This document shows positions 44,291-53,521 of a stretch of 64,000 nt of DNA, in pieces; the stretch's first letter is position 1, and every line of letters begins with the position of its first letter. The DNA comes from Bacillus_AD sp051893455 (GTDB lineage Bacteria; Bacillota; Bacilli; Bacillales; DSM-1321), in NCBI GenBank assembly GCA_051893455.1, contig JBJFHG010000054.1, positions 160,771-224,770 of the forward strand. The letters are read 5' to 3'. A model generated the notes under the pieces. The model was not told the DNA's origin and searched no databases. It was given only the letters and a program-made list of their open reading frames with translations. Made by a program: the position numbers and the translations under genes.

Positions 44291-45742
44291 TTATCCTTTG
44301 TATACAATACCTAACCCTGTTGCCAATGCCATAGCTAAGTCAGAGTCCGCCTGTGCAAAATTATGGATGACGCGTTCTACGATGTCCATGCGTTTTTCTT
44401 TTACAGGCATCAAGTCATGGACAAGGTTTTTAATCAATGCTTCTTTCGTATCCGCACAGTAAGATCTGTAGATTTGTCCAGCTTGTCCGAACGGGTTCGT
44501 TTTTTCGATGGCTTTCCTTAACAACTCGTTTCCTTCCAATGGTTGTAGCGCCTCTTTGTATTGCGGCTGCTCTTTTGGAGTAGATTCCTTGCTATTCGGC
44601 TCATAATTGACGTGCTCGCTCTGCTGATTGACAGGCATCTGGCCATCCCTTTGATTATTATGGACCGGTACGTGCGGGCTGTTGATCGGCAGCTGCAAGT
44701 AGTTTGGACCGACACGGTAGCGTTGAGTATCCGAATATGAGAACAAGCGCCCTTGAAGCATTTTATCTTCGGAAGGAAGAATGCCGGGAACCATGACACC
44801 AGGGCAGAAAGCGGCAGATTCTGTCTCCGCGAATACATTATCGACATTTTTGTTTAATGTCATCTCCCCGAATTTGACATATGGGAAGTCTTCCTCCAAC
44901 CAATCTTTCGTCGCATCTAAAGGATAGAAATCATAGTTATTGATATCCTTCGGATCGAGGAATTGAGCAAATACATCCCATATCGGGTATTCTCCTCTTT
45001 CGATGGCTTCGTACGTATCCCGTGTGGCATGGTTAAAATCATTGGCCTGGATTTCAGCTGCTTCTTCCATGCTAAGATTTTTGATCCCTTGTTGCGGCAT
45101 GAAGCGTAATTTTACATAAGTGGTTTTACCATCTGCATTCACCCATTTATAGGCATGAACACTAGACCCTCTTATATACCGATAGGAAGCCGGAATCCCT
45201 TCATCTGTGAACAAATGGATCAGCATATTGGTGCTCTCAGGCGTCAACGACATGAAATCCCAGTACCGTACCGGGTCCTGCAAGTTCGTGCGTGGATCCG
45301 GTTTCAAGGAGTGGATCACGTCCGGGAATTTTATGGCATCCCTGATAAAGAAGACCGGCAAATTATTGCCGACAAAATCATAATTGCCCTCTTCTGTATA
45401 AAATTTGACCGCAAAACCCCTTGGGTCACGCAATGTTTCCGGAGAATGCAGGCCATGGATAACCGTAGATAACCGGGCAAAAACGGGCGTTTCCTGACCC
45501 ACGTTTTGCAAAAAATGGGCGGTCGTATACTCTTTCATGCTGTTGGTGACTTTGAATACCCCATGCGCACCGAATCCGCGGGCATGCACGACACGTTCAG
45601 GGACACGCTCACGGTCAAAGTGCGCCAGTTTTTCGATCAGATGATAGTCTTCTAACAGTGTCGGTCCGTGACTGCCGGCTGTACGCGAATTCTGGTTATC
45701 TCCAACCGGGCTGCCTTGATTTGTTGTCATATTTTTGCTCAT
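44291..45742 (-). CDS. katA: Heme catalase (KatA, clade 3 type)
   Basis: A 483-residue monofunctional catalase that destroys H2O2. The distal histidine lies in RVVHARGFGAHGVF (~52-65), the distal asparagine in VGNNLPVFF, and the proximal tyrosine in the RLFSYSDTQRYRVG heme-ligand motif (~335-348). The small-subunit length and lack of a C-terminal flavodoxin-like domain point to clade 3, like B. subtilis KatA. ATG 45742 follows AGGAGGAG by 8 bases. I do not see a clear PerR box in the 200 bp upstream. It is an insertion relative to the B. subtilis order. Confidence 0.95.
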   Translation of the reverse strand: MSKNMTTNQGSPVGDNQNSRTAGSHGPTLLEDYHLIEKLAHFDRERVPERVVHARGFGAHGVFKVTNSMKEYTTAHFLQNVGQETPVFARLSTVIHGLHSPETLRDPRGFAVKFYTEEGNYDFVGNNLPVFFIRDAIKFPDVIHSLKPDPRTNLQDPVRYWDFMSLTPESTNMLIHLFTDEGIPASYRYIRGSSVHAYKWVNADGKTTYVKLRFMPQQGIKNLSMEEAAEIQANDFNHATRDTYEAIERGEYPIWDVFAQFLDPKDINNYDFYPLDATKDWLEEDFPYVKFGEMTLNKNVDNVFAETESAAFCPGVMVPGILPSEDKMLQGRLFSYSDTQRYRVGPNYLQLPINSPHVPVHNNQRDGQMPVNQQSEHVNYEPNSKESTPKEQPQYKEALQPLEGNELLRKAIEKTNPFGQAGQIYRSYCADTKEALIKNLVHDLMPVKEKRMDIVERVIHNFAQADSDLAMALATGLGIVYKG

Positions 45743-45884
45743 TTTCTTCTCCTCCTCACACGATAGGTTACTTGAATCCTATTCCCTTTGTTTGTGAAAA
45801 AACGAACAAATAAAAATGACAATTTTCACCCCGACGGTTTTGGGCCACAACCGATTCAGATACAGAGTGTCTCCTTCAAAAGGA

Positions 45885-45905
45885 AAAGCCAAGAATGTTG
45901 GCTTT
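45885..45905 (-). terminator. Terminator after dapL
   Basis: AAAGCCAA pairs with TTGGCTTT over a GAATG loop about 45 bp after the dapL stop, followed by TTTTCCTTTTG on the minus strand. Confidence 0.65.
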
Positions 45906-45951
45906 AAAACCATATTCTTGACTTTACACTTGAGCCATAGTCCATATTAGG

Positions 45952-47079
45952 TTAGACGCCGCTTTTCCTCCTTATGTAAGCATCCAATAGCTTGACAGCC
46001 TTTGGGATGGCCTCTTCATCCGGATTCAACCGCGCATTGTGCAATCCATACTCCGTACCGACTCCGAGCCAAAACATAAATCCGGGGATTTCCTTCAGCA
46101 TATAACCGAAGTCTTCCCCTGTCATTGCTTCCCGACATTCGTACAGATCCATATCACTTTCTGATATAAAATCCATGAACTCCCTCGTCAGCGTCTCTTC
46201 ATTATACACTTGGTAGTAATTCGAACCATAATCGATGTGCACTTCACATCCGTACCCGATTTCTGCACCATGGGCAAGTGCCTCGATGCGAGATTTGACT
46301 TTATTCATACTTTCGGGAGACAGCGTCCTGATCGTCCCTTCCAAGCGTGCATGCTCAGCAATGATGTTCTGTACCGTTCCTGCAATCACTTTTCCGACTG
46401 TGACAACGGCAGAGTCGAGCGGATCGACGTTCCTGGAGACGATTGTCTGCAATTGGCCGACGAATTGGCAGGCCGACACCACCATGTCATTGGTCTGATG
46501 CGGATAGGCAGCATGTCCGCCTCTCCCTTTGAAATCGATATACAGCTCCGATGTGTTGGCAAACAGCAGCCCTTCTTTCACGGCTATTGTGCCGACCGGG
46601 TACTCCGGTGCAATATGAAGCCCTATAATCATATCAGGCTTCCATTCTTGCATAATGGCCGATTTCATCATCGGCAAGGCACCGCCTGGACTCTCTTCCG
46701 CGGGCTGAAATATGAATAGCATATCATCCTTAATCGGATTTTCTGCGATTGCGGTCAATAGGCCGAGTGCGATCGTCATATGGAAGTCATGACCGCAGGC
46801 ATGCATACGCCCTTCATGCTGTGAGGAAAACGGCAGCCCGGTCTCTTCAGCGATTGGCAGGCCGTCCATATCGGCCCGGTACCCGATCATTTGTGTCGGC
46901 TCTGTACCATGCAGCTTGACAAAAATGCCCGTTTTCCATGTTTTCAGTTCATAGCGTTCCTTTTTTATGCGTGTTTCGATATACTTCAGCAGATATTGCT
47001 GGGTTTTCAACTCCTGAAACCCAAGTTCAGGGATCCGGTGCAGGTCCCGTCTGATCTCAGCCAATGAGTTTTTATCCAA
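45952..47079 (-). CDS. dapL: N-acetyldiaminopimelate deacetylase (DapL/YkuR)
   Basis: A 375-residue M20-family amidohydrolase. Metal ligands are in HACGHDFHM (~90-98) and PAEESPGGA (~125-133); GTEYGLHN is near the C-terminus. It removes the N-acetyl group from N-acetyl-LL-2,6-diaminopimelate, the last acetylase-route step before epimerisation to meso-DAP for peptidoglycan and lysine. TTG 47079, with GGAGGA about 6 bases ahead, gives the family's usual N-terminus; the longer frame passes through a terminator. The gene follows dapH as ykuQ-ykuR in B. subtilis. Confidence 0.92.
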   Translation of the reverse strand: MDKNSLAEIRRDLHRIPELGFQELKTQQYLLKYIETRIKKERYELKTWKTGIFVKLHGTEPTQMIGYRADMDGLPIAEETGLPFSSQHEGRMHACGHDFHMTIALGLLTAIAENPIKDDMLFIFQPAEESPGGALPMMKSAIMQEWKPDMIIGLHIAPEYPVGTIAVKEGLLFANTSELYIDFKGRGGHAAYPHQTNDMVVSACQFVGQLQTIVSRNVDPLDSAVVTVGKVIAGTVQNIIAEHARLEGTIRTLSPESMNKVKSRIEALAHGAEIGYGCEVHIDYGSNYYQVYNEETLTREFMDFISESDMDLYECREAMTGEDFGYMLKEIPGFMFWLGVGTEYGLHNARLNPDEEAIPKAVKLLDAYIRRKSGV

Positions 47080-47127
47080 ATATACTCCTCCTTTGTAGGG
47101 GACTGATCCATCATTGCATGGACAGAT

Positions 47128-47175
47128 AAAAAAGGACACTGGATATGCAGCAGCACAACCAGTGTCTCCCTTTTT
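47128..47175 (-). terminator. Terminator/attenuator between dapH and dapL
   Basis: GGACACTGG pairs with CCAGTGTC plus neighbouring bases over a loop of about 16, with AAAAAA on the low side, i.e. a T-run on minus. It lies directly after dapH and before the dapL ribosome site, so dapL expression may be partly separate. Confidence 0.7.
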
Positions 47176-47177
47176 GA

Positions 47178-47888
47178 TTACAGTTGGCGAAGTTCCTTCA
47201 TGATTTCTGTCTTGGACTTCGTTTGGTCGTCGATTTGCTTGATGACCCGTGCAGGCACTCCTGCAGCAACTGAATATGGAGGGATATCTTGTGTCACAAC
47301 CGCACCTGCAGCAACGACAGATCCTTTTCCGACTGTCACGCCCTCAAGAATGACAGCATTTGCTCCAATCAGTACGTCATCTTCAATCATGACCGGTTTT
47401 GCGGATGGCGGCTCGATTACACCGGCAAGCACGGCGCCGGCACCGATATGACAGTTATTGCCGACAGTCGCACGACCTCCCATTACGACGTTCATATCAA
47501 TCATCGTACCGGATCCGATAACGGAACCGATATTGATGGAAGCACCCATCATGATGACGGCATTCTCACCAATTTCCACTTGGTCGCGGATGATGGCGCC
47601 AGGCTCAATGCGCGCTTTGATTCCTTTTAGATCAAGAGTCGGAATGGCAGAGTTTCTGCGGTCATTCTCGACTACATAATCTTCAATTTTATCTTCGTTT
47701 GCCTCCATGGCCGCTTGGATATCCGCCCATTCCCCGAATACGATTCCTGTGTTTCCTGTAATGAATGCTTTAGAATCTTGGCCAAAGTCTATCCCTTCCA
47801 GTTCCCCTTTCAAGTACACTTTCACTGGTGTGGATTTCTTTGCATTCGCTATGTAAGAAATGATTTCTTTCGCATCTAGCATTTTCAT
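47178..47888 (-). CDS. dapH: Tetrahydrodipicolinate N-acetyltransferase (DapH)
   Basis: A 236-residue trimeric left-handed beta-helix acyltransferase. Hexapeptide repeats run from ~90 to 205 (for example IRDQVEIGENAVIMMGASIN and VIGSGTMIDMNVVMGGRATV). It acetylates tetrahydrodipicolinate with acetyl-CoA, committing to the acetylase DAP route. The N-terminus MKMLDAKEIISYI is the family standard. The opening AGGA lies about 11 bases before ATG 47888. With PatA and DapL it completes the branch. Confidence 0.95.
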   Translation of the reverse strand: MKMLDAKEIISYIANAKKSTPVKVYLKGELEGIDFGQDSKAFITGNTGIVFGEWADIQAAMEANEDKIEDYVVENDRRNSAIPTLDLKGIKARIEPGAIIRDQVEIGENAVIMMGASINIGSVIGSGTMIDMNVVMGGRATVGNNCHIGAGAVLAGVIEPPSAKPVMIEDDVLIGANAVILEGVTVGKGSVVAAGAVVTQDIPPYSVAAGVPARVIKQIDDQTKSKTEIMKELRQL

Positions 47889-47966
47889 TCTTCAAAATTC
47901 CTCCCTAGACTCAGTAAATAAGCTAGTTTTTACTTTATCAAAGAGATGTGCCAAAAACAAGCCATA

Positions 47967-48851
47967 TCATTCATCAACTGTTTCTTTCATGTACTCCCGC
48001 ACAACCTCAACAAACGCATTCACCTGCTGCAATTGGAAAGACTTCTCATAACCGAGCAGCCAAGTGTCCCGTTCGAGATGTTCATTCTTTTCATCCAAGA
48101 GAGGCACTTTGTATATATCGCTCTCATGGTGGTGAAAGGTGATGCCCGGCAGGATCGCATATCCGATTCCGTTCAGGGCCATCTGCTTACAGGTCTCAAT
48201 CTGGTCGACGACGATTGTCCGCTTCGGTACCTTTTGATAACGCCTCATCCACCAGTCTTGAATCTCCTGGAAGTAATTCGAATCACTTTTGAATTGAATA
48301 AACGGACGGTCGGTATCGAGAAGCCTCGCTATATCATCCGTCTCTGTATCAACAAGGTAGAGCCTGTCCTTGAACAGATGGTGACGGACACCTTTCCAAT
48401 CCGGGGTTCCCCTAATGATGCCTACGTGGACTGTATCATCGTATAAGGCCTTTAAAGTATCACTGCTCCATCCCGTCACCAAAGATATCTTCGCATGCGG
48501 ATACAGATTGACGTATTTCTTCAGGACCTTCGGAAGCCAGTGCTGACCGACAATTGTGGCACAGGCGATCTTCAATGTGCCGAACACTCGGCTATCCATC
48601 GCCTGTAATTCCTCCCTTACCCTAAGCTCCTGTTCGAGGATACTGTCGGCAAGCTTTACGACCGCTTCCCCCGCAGGCGTCAGCATAAGCCCCTTCTGTG
48701 AGCGGATGAATATCTGAGTATTCCAATCCTTCTCGATGGTCTGCAGCCTCTGCGACAATGCAGGCTGAGAAACAAACAGACGCTCGGCCGCTTTCCTCAT
48801 ATTCATTTCCTGCGCCAATACAGACAATAATTGATATTCCGAAAAGTTCAT
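47967..48851 (-). CDS. ccpC: LysR-type regulator, CcpC-like
   Basis: A 294-residue LTTR. The helix-turn-helix is MRKAAERLFVSQPALSQRLQTIE (~16-38) and a LysR substrate-binding domain follows (~90-290). In B. subtilis, CcpC (YkuM) represses the TCA genes citB and citZ and responds to citrate, and lies a few genes from dapH. Synteny and the close HTH resemblance favour CcpC, but other LTTRs share that helix. ATG 48851 has AGAGGG 8 bases before. It lies 78 bp upstream of dapH on the same strand. Confidence 0.75.
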   Translation of the reverse strand: MNFSEYQLLSVLAQEMNMRKAAERLFVSQPALSQRLQTIEKDWNTQIFIRSQKGLMLTPAGEAVVKLADSILEQELRVREELQAMDSRVFGTLKIACATIVGQHWLPKVLKKYVNLYPHAKISLVTGWSSDTLKALYDDTVHVGIIRGTPDWKGVRHHLFKDRLYLVDTETDDIARLLDTDRPFIQFKSDSNYFQEIQDWWMRRYQKVPKRTIVVDQIETCKQMALNGIGYAILPGITFHHHESDIYKVPLLDEKNEHLERDTWLLGYEKSFQLQQVNAFVEVVREYMKETVDE

Positions 48852-48933
48852 CCCCATGACCCTCTTTGCTTTCTCCGCATTTTATCTTTATCATATCTGT
48901 TTTTTTGTTTAAGGAAAAGAAAAACACCGGCAT

Positions 48934-48953
48934 GCACCGGTGTATGTTTACAT
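48934..48953 (-). terminator. Terminator of darB
   Basis: ACACCGG pairs with CCGGTGT over a 6-base loop, overlapping the darB stop. The minus strand then reads TTTTCTTTTC. Confidence 0.75.
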
Positions 48954-49381
48954 CATTTCATCTGGTTTTGGAACTCTTTCAGGAGCGCCCGGCGTGTCAG
49001 GATACCTTCAAATATCCCTTCATTGTTCTCTACACAGACAAAGGGGTGATCAATTAGTAATTCCAATCCAAGCTCCATATGGTCTGTCAACCGCAGCCTC
49101 GGGATCTCCGTGTTCATGACGTCGCTGACCTTCAGTTCCTCCAGTTTTTCGAACTCAATCCGCTCGAGTCCTAATATGGAATCCATAATCATTGGTGTAC
49201 TGATCAGGCCATATAGTTTCCATTGAGGATCCAGCACCGGTATCGCTGTGTAGCCGCTCTTCGTTAAGACTAACAGAACATGTTCCAGATTATTCGCGAT
49301 TTGAACATGCGCGACCCGTTCTGCCGGTATCAGGTAATCTTGTATTGATATTTCAAGCAAATCCCTGCTATTTGTAAGCAT
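48953..49381 (-). CDS. darB: CBS-domain c-di-AMP receptor DarB (YkuL/CbpB)
   Basis: A 142-residue protein made of two CBS motifs (about residues 15-68 and 84-140), with GYTAIPVLD and PFVCVENNEGIFEGILTRR. In B. subtilis DarB binds c-di-AMP and, when free of it, stimulates the (p)ppGpp synthase Rel and interacts with pyruvate carboxylase. The pycA gene is in this window. ATG 49381 follows TAGGAG by 5-6 bases. It is a single-gene unit. Confidence 0.88.
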   Translation of the reverse strand: MLTNSRDLLEISIQDYLIPAERVAHVQIANNLEHVLLVLTKSGYTAIPVLDPQWKLYGLISTPMIMDSILGLERIEFEKLEELKVSDVMNTEIPRLRLTDHMELGLELLIDHPFVCVENNEGIFEGILTRRALLKEFQNQMK

Positions 49382-49601
49382 ATATACTCCTACCCCATTT
49401 AACTTTACTTATTTTTACAATTTAAACTGAACTTGTTCTTTTTACCCGAGGTCGGGCACCTTTAAACAGAATGCACATCACCCAATTATCACCATAAGTA
49501 TAACACAGATCGGGGACCTATAATCAAGGGGCTTCCTTGTCCCCAATACGATAAATTTTTCTCGGCCAGAAGGGAGTGCTTCTTTGATAACCCAAAGAAA
49601 A

Positions 49602-49620
49602 AAGAGCCATTGCGGCTCTT
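49602..49620 (-). terminator. Terminator of ykuJ
   Basis: AAGAGCC/GGCTCTT with a 5-base loop overlaps the ykuJ stop, with an AAAGAAAAAA tract giving T's on minus. Confidence 0.75.
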
Positions 49621-49858
49621 ATGCATTCAATAGGTCGAAGATTTCAATCGTGATCATATCGATGTTATCGAATTGATATTTTGAAGTCTTTCCTTTTTCA
49701 TCGTAAACTTCCAATTCAAACATGGCTGTCTTATTGAAATATGTAACCTGACATTTCTTAACGCCATCTATCTCAAAAAAGCGTTGCGCTGTTTCCGTTT
49801 CTTTTGCGGTTTCCTGAAGATTGACCAACCGTGTAATGATGCCTTGTAATTGACTCAT
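49619..49858 (-). CDS. ykuJ: YkuJ family protein
   Basis: A 79-residue protein with the YkuJ pattern: MSQLQGIITRL, QRFFEIDGVKKCQVTYF and the acidic KYQFDNIDMITIEIFDLL end. Structures of the family show a small alpha/beta fold of unknown role. ATG 49858 is 7 bases after AAGGAGA; the longer frame to 49876 is not needed. Length equals the B. subtilis protein. Confidence 0.92.
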   Translation of the reverse strand: MSQLQGIITRLVNLQETAKETETAQRFFEIDGVKKCQVTYFNKTAMFELEVYDEKGKTSKYQFDNIDMITIEIFDLLNA

Positions 49859-50027
49859 GCAAGCATCTCCTTTCACTATGTAACAAAAATTCTTATTCGA
49901 TAGGTTTCACTATAACATAACTTCTTATCCATCCGCTATGTATAAGTATATTTAGAAAATTCAATAAACCATTTGCGTGACATTTACCATTATTTACAAT
50001 AACCTTAAGGGAAAAGGAGGGGTTATT

Positions 50028-50960
50028 TTGGAAAAATTAGCGGACCGAACATTTTGCATTGATGTTTTTGATCTTGGTATGGAAAGAAGAACAGGCTGTT
50101 ATGTCTTAGAGGGCCACACACTGATTGAGACGTCCTCTAGTCCGTCTGTCCCATATCTATTAAAAGGATTGGAAGAACTATCTGTTGATCCACTTGACAT
50201 CCGCTACATAATCGTGACCCATATCCATCTCGATCATTCCGGCGGTGCTGGACTATTATTGCAGCATTGCCCGAATGCCGTAGTGATCTCCCATCCGAAG
50301 GGCGCCAGGCATTTAGCTGATCCTTCCAGGCTGGTTGCCAGCGCAAAGCAAGTGTATGGGAAGGATTTCGATGTATTGTTCGACCCGATTGTCCCGATTC
50401 CAGCTGAAAAGTTAAAAACGGTCACAGATGGGGAAACACTTGATATCGGCGGAAGAATACTGACATTTTTTCATTCGCCTGGGCATGCCAATCATCATAT
50501 CAGCATCTATGACAGTCTCACCAACGGGCTGTTTTCCGGCGATACAGCAGGGATACTGTATCAGGAACTGTCACAAGATGGCTTGCCCTTTGTCCTCCCT
50601 TCTACTTCCCCTAATCAATTTGACCCGGAAGCTATGCTGTCATCGATCGAGCGTATGGAACAGTTACAGATTGACCGATTATTTTTTGGCCATTACGGCA
50701 GCTGCAAAGAGCCAGAAATCGCCTTCCAATCAATCAGGGATTGGCTGCCTATTTTCATGGAATGCGGGAAACAAGCCATAGATGCATCCAAAGACCAAGA
50801 TAAGCAGCTGGAATTGGCCGCAAGCCTGTTAATGGAGCATATCACTGCTTACTTATCAGCCAAAAGTGTCCCAACAGACCACTCCGTATATGAAATCCTT
50901 TCGCTCGATTGCCAGGTATCTGCAATGGGGTTGATTGACTACTTAAGAAAAGTGACTTGA
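50028..50960 (+). CDS. MBL-fold metallo-hydrolase
   Basis: A 310-residue metallo-beta-lactamase-fold protein. The binuclear motif THIHLDHSGG is near residues 63-72, with further ligands in SPGHANHH, FSGDTAG and FFGHYG. The C-terminal helical region (~230-310) may be a winged or helical accessory domain. Such hydrolases act on thioesters, lactones or nucleotides; the substrate cannot be told. TTG 50028 follows AGGAGG by about 8 bases. It is divergent from ykuJ and not part of the B. subtilis order. Confidence 0.85.
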   Translation: MEKLADRTFCIDVFDLGMERRTGCYVLEGHTLIETSSSPSVPYLLKGLEELSVDPLDIRYIIVTHIHLDHSGGAGLLLQHCPNAVVISHPKGARHLADPSRLVASAKQVYGKDFDVLFDPIVPIPAEKLKTVTDGETLDIGGRILTFFHSPGHANHHISIYDSLTNGLFSGDTAGILYQELSQDGLPFVLPSTSPNQFDPEAMLSSIERMEQLQIDRLFFGHYGSCKEPEIAFQSIRDWLPIFMECGKQAIDASKDQDKQLELAASLLMEHITAYLSAKSVPTDHSVYEILSLDCQVSAMGLIDYLRKVT

Positions 50961-51068
50961 TTATTGAGAAGCGACTGATACCCAATTACCTCATACAGTT
51001 ATTGTCGATACAGCGCTTTTACATGTATAATGTGCTAGATAGATTACATTACTCATCTGGAGGCTTAC

Positions 51069-51302
51069 ATGAAAAAAATCACCTTATTTACGCAGCCCTC
51101 CTGCCCCCCATGCGAGTTCACCAAACAATTCCTGAAAAGCCACAATATTACCTTTACAGAAAAGAACATTGCAAGGGACAGCTCTGCGCGCAAAGAACTT
51201 ATGAATAGATATAATGCTTTTTCTACCCCAGTTCTGGTCATTGACGAGGAAGTCATCATCGGATTTGAACAGGAACGCATCGAAAACCTTCTCGGGTTAT
51301 AA
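51069..51302 (+). CDS. Glutaredoxin/NrdH-like redoxin
   Basis: A 77-residue thioredoxin-fold protein with the active site QPSCPPCEFTKQFL (CPPC at residues 11-14) and cis-proline STPVLVI (~53-59). CPPC is a more reducing-range motif than the CPYC of classic glutaredoxins and is seen in some NrdH-like and glutaredoxin-family proteins of Firmicutes. ATG 51069 follows GGAGG by 5 bases. Electron donor and target are unknown. Confidence 0.85.
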   Translation: MKKITLFTQPSCPPCEFTKQFLKSHNITFTEKNIARDSSARKELMNRYNAFSTPVLVIDEEVIIGFEQERIENLLGL

Positions 51303-51323
51303 GAAAACTGTCCGGAAAAACAT

Positions 51324-51361
51324 AACAATGCTCAGCAGATTTTTTCCGCTGAGCATTGTTT
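51324..51361. terminator. Terminator after glutaredoxin gene
   Basis: A 13-bp perfect stem (AACAATGCTCAGC and complement) followed by TTT, between convergent genes. Confidence 0.8.
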
Positions 51362-51385
51362 GCTGACTATTCCTTGCCGGTTCTA

Positions 51386-52000
51386 TTAAAATGAGAAAAG
51401 ATATTTTATGGAGTTCCAGAACGACTGGCTGCTTTGGTTCATCTGTTGCTGTTCTTCCCCATAGAAATCGTCTATCAGCATTGAGCCGATCAGCGGTTCG
51501 CGTTTTTCTTCTTTTGCCTCATCCCTCTCCGGCTCATATTCATAATCTATCCGATCAACCTTCCATTGCTCATCCTCAAACACTAGATACACCGCTTCAT
51601 AATGCGCATTATAGGAGACTGGTCCCTCGTTAAAAGCTGGAAACTCTTCATACAGCACCATTTGATTACCATCCTCCCTGTACTTCATTTCTTTCCCGTA
51701 TTCAAAGTGCGGGATGAAATGAACCGGAAAATCGCTCCCCGGGATGAAATAGCGACCATTATCCTCCATCATGCCTTCATTCAAGAATTGATCAATGAAC
51801 TTGTCTGTAAACAAAGGATCCATCCTGTCCTTAACTTCTTCCTCCGTCAGCAGCGCCCCGTCGGTCATTTGCCACTGTGCTTCTTCTCCTTTTCTGACTG
51901 TTTCCTTATATATTTCATTCTGGTCATCAGCTGAGGTTAGAACACCGCCCGTCAACAGTAAACACATACATACTAAGCTGCTTGTCCATTTTTTCATCAT
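51386..52000 (-). CDS. Secreted protein of unknown function
   Basis: A 204-residue protein with an N-terminal signal peptide (MMKKWTSSLVCMCLLLTGGV, cleavage near TSADD) and no lipobox, so it is probably released or wall-associated. The mature part is acidic, has many Tyr and Glu residues (YDYEYEPERD-type stretch) and ends with a possibly amphipathic tail. It resembles secreted lipocalin-like or NTF2-like "hypothetical" proteins of Bacillales only in general shape. AAGGAG lies 10-11 bases before ATG 52000. The longer frame to 52174 is not supported. Confidence 0.65.
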   Translation of the reverse strand: MMKKWTSSLVCMCLLLTGGVLTSADDQNEIYKETVRKGEEAQWQMTDGALLTEEEVKDRMDPLFTDKFIDQFLNEGMMEDNGRYFIPGSDFPVHFIPHFEYGKEMKYREDGNQMVLYEEFPAFNEGPVSYNAHYEAVYLVFEDEQWKVDRIDYEYEPERDEAKEEKREPLIGSMLIDDFYGEEQQQMNQSSQSFWNSIKYLFSF

Positions 52001-52186
52001 ATGTGTATCGTCTCCTTTTATCAGAGTAATTAGACCGTAGACAATTCGCTCCTTGTATAATACTGTCTTTACCCAATCTAAAACCGGAAAAACAGAGACT
52101 TTCCGTAAGAAGAAGCTTTTGTACCTTTTCTCCTGCTTTAAGCAAAAATTTATCCTGAAGTAGAAGGCCGGCATCCGTTAACAAGC

Positions 52187-52214
52187 AAAGCCACAGTGTC
52201 CATGACTGTGGCTT
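52187..52214 (-). terminator. Terminator of ykuI
   Basis: AAAGCCACAG pairs with CTGTGGCTTT over an 8-base loop, followed by TTTGCTTGTT on minus, a few bases after the ykuI stop at 52221. Confidence 0.8.
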
Positions 52215-52220
52215 TCCCGT

Positions 52221-53423
52221 TCAAAAGATATCATGCTCAAATAAATAATCATAGGAAATATCGACATAGAGGTATTCCTTCTCCTGCAACCCTATGGAGA
52301 ATGTCCGGATCGTCTCACCTGTTTCTATGTCGCTATATGGATCAGACAGCTGCCCTTTTTGGCTGTTCCTCATCTTTATGATCGTTTTCAGAAAATACGG
52401 ACGCCAGCTCCAATTATTGTCGATATACTCATTTTGAATCAGCCATTGCCCATTGGCTTTGCAAATATTCGGTGAGACCTGAAATCCGTCCTCATCACAT
52501 ATATACAGACGGAAGGACACACCTTCTAGCTGTTTTGCCAAGCTAATCAGTTGCGGCAAGCTTGTGCTGGTCGGCTTCCACTTATTCACAGCCTCTTCAA
52601 TGCTTTCCTTCAACTGTTCTTTCTTCTGAAACTTTTGCTCCAAGGATTTTTTTTCGGAAACGATAAAGCTATGGCACTCCTTCTTGAAGCGCTCCTTCAA
52701 GACATCTTTCTCTATAAAAGACGGAGCCGGCTCAGCCAAATAAATCCCCTGATAATACCGGCCTCCGCTTTTCCAGGCAAACTGCAATTGATAAACGGTC
52801 TCTATGCTTTCAAACATAAGAACCGCCCCGATCTTTCTTGCCAGCTCCCCCAATGAATGGATGACTTCCCGATGGGTATCCCACTCTTTGTAAGTCAGAG
52901 AATCGAGATTCACCTTCAGAATATGGGGGGACAGACTTGCGATTCGGTCAAAATTGCTGTTCAGATCCACGTGATCAACTGCTATTTTTATACCGTATGT
53001 CCGGTAATAGTTAAGAAGATGGCCAAAACTCATCATATCCTCAGCCTTCTTGAAATCCGGAAATTCAATGACAACCCGGGACAAATGCTCTTCGCCCAGT
53101 TTTTCTTTGATTAATGCCAGAAAGCTCTCTCCATGATCTAACATCATCAGTTGAGGATTCACATGTATGAATATGGAAAAATCCCCTTCTGCTGTCGAAA
53201 TCTTTTCTAGCGCGCTTTTCAGGATGATTGTGTCGATATCCATCCGATATTCCTCCGGGATCGACTCGTCCTCTAAAAAAGCTTCCAAACCTATGACTCC
53301 TGAATCATTTACATACCTTGGTGCAATCTCATACCCGACAACACTGTGCTCATCCGCACTAAAAATGGGTTGAAAAAAGGGTTGTAACTGTTCAAGGTTT
53401 GTCAACACATCCATTACATCCAT
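52221..53423 (-). CDS. ykuI: YkuI-like degenerate EAL-domain protein
   Basis: A 400-residue two-domain protein. The EAL-type TIM barrel (~1-250) is recognisable from FQPIFSADEHSVVGYEI, FIHVNPQLM, VVIEFPDF and HILKVNL. Catalytic residues are altered: EAL is EIA and the metal-binding DDFGxG is VDHVDLNSN. The C-terminal YkuI_C/PAS-like domain is about 290-400. In B. subtilis, YkuI binds c-di-GMP but is inactive, so this is probably a c-di-GMP sensor. ATG 53423 has AGGAGG 6 bases upstream. Confidence 0.9.
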   Translation of the reverse strand: MDVMDVLTNLEQLQPFFQPIFSADEHSVVGYEIAPRYVNDSGVIGLEAFLEDESIPEEYRMDIDTIILKSALEKISTAEGDFSIFIHVNPQLMMLDHGESFLALIKEKLGEEHLSRVVIEFPDFKKAEDMMSFGHLLNYYRTYGIKIAVDHVDLNSNFDRIASLSPHILKVNLDSLTYKEWDTHREVIHSLGELARKIGAVLMFESIETVYQLQFAWKSGGRYYQGIYLAEPAPSFIEKDVLKERFKKECHSFIVSEKKSLEQKFQKKEQLKESIEEAVNKWKPTSTSLPQLISLAKQLEGVSFRLYICDEDGFQVSPNICKANGQWLIQNEYIDNNWSWRPYFLKTIIKMRNSQKGQLSDPYSDIETGETIRTFSIGLQEKEYLYVDISYDYLFEHDIF

Positions 53424-53521
53424 GTTGTACCTCCTGAACATTTTCTTGTTAGTAGAATTATACCATTATTTAGCCGACTAACGCACCGTTATGTATGATT
53501 ATTCTAAAATATCAATAAATA

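Noticed and set aside
45743..45951. PerR box ahead of katA
   Set aside because: No TTATAATnATTATAA-like sequence. The only palindrome is the dapL terminator.
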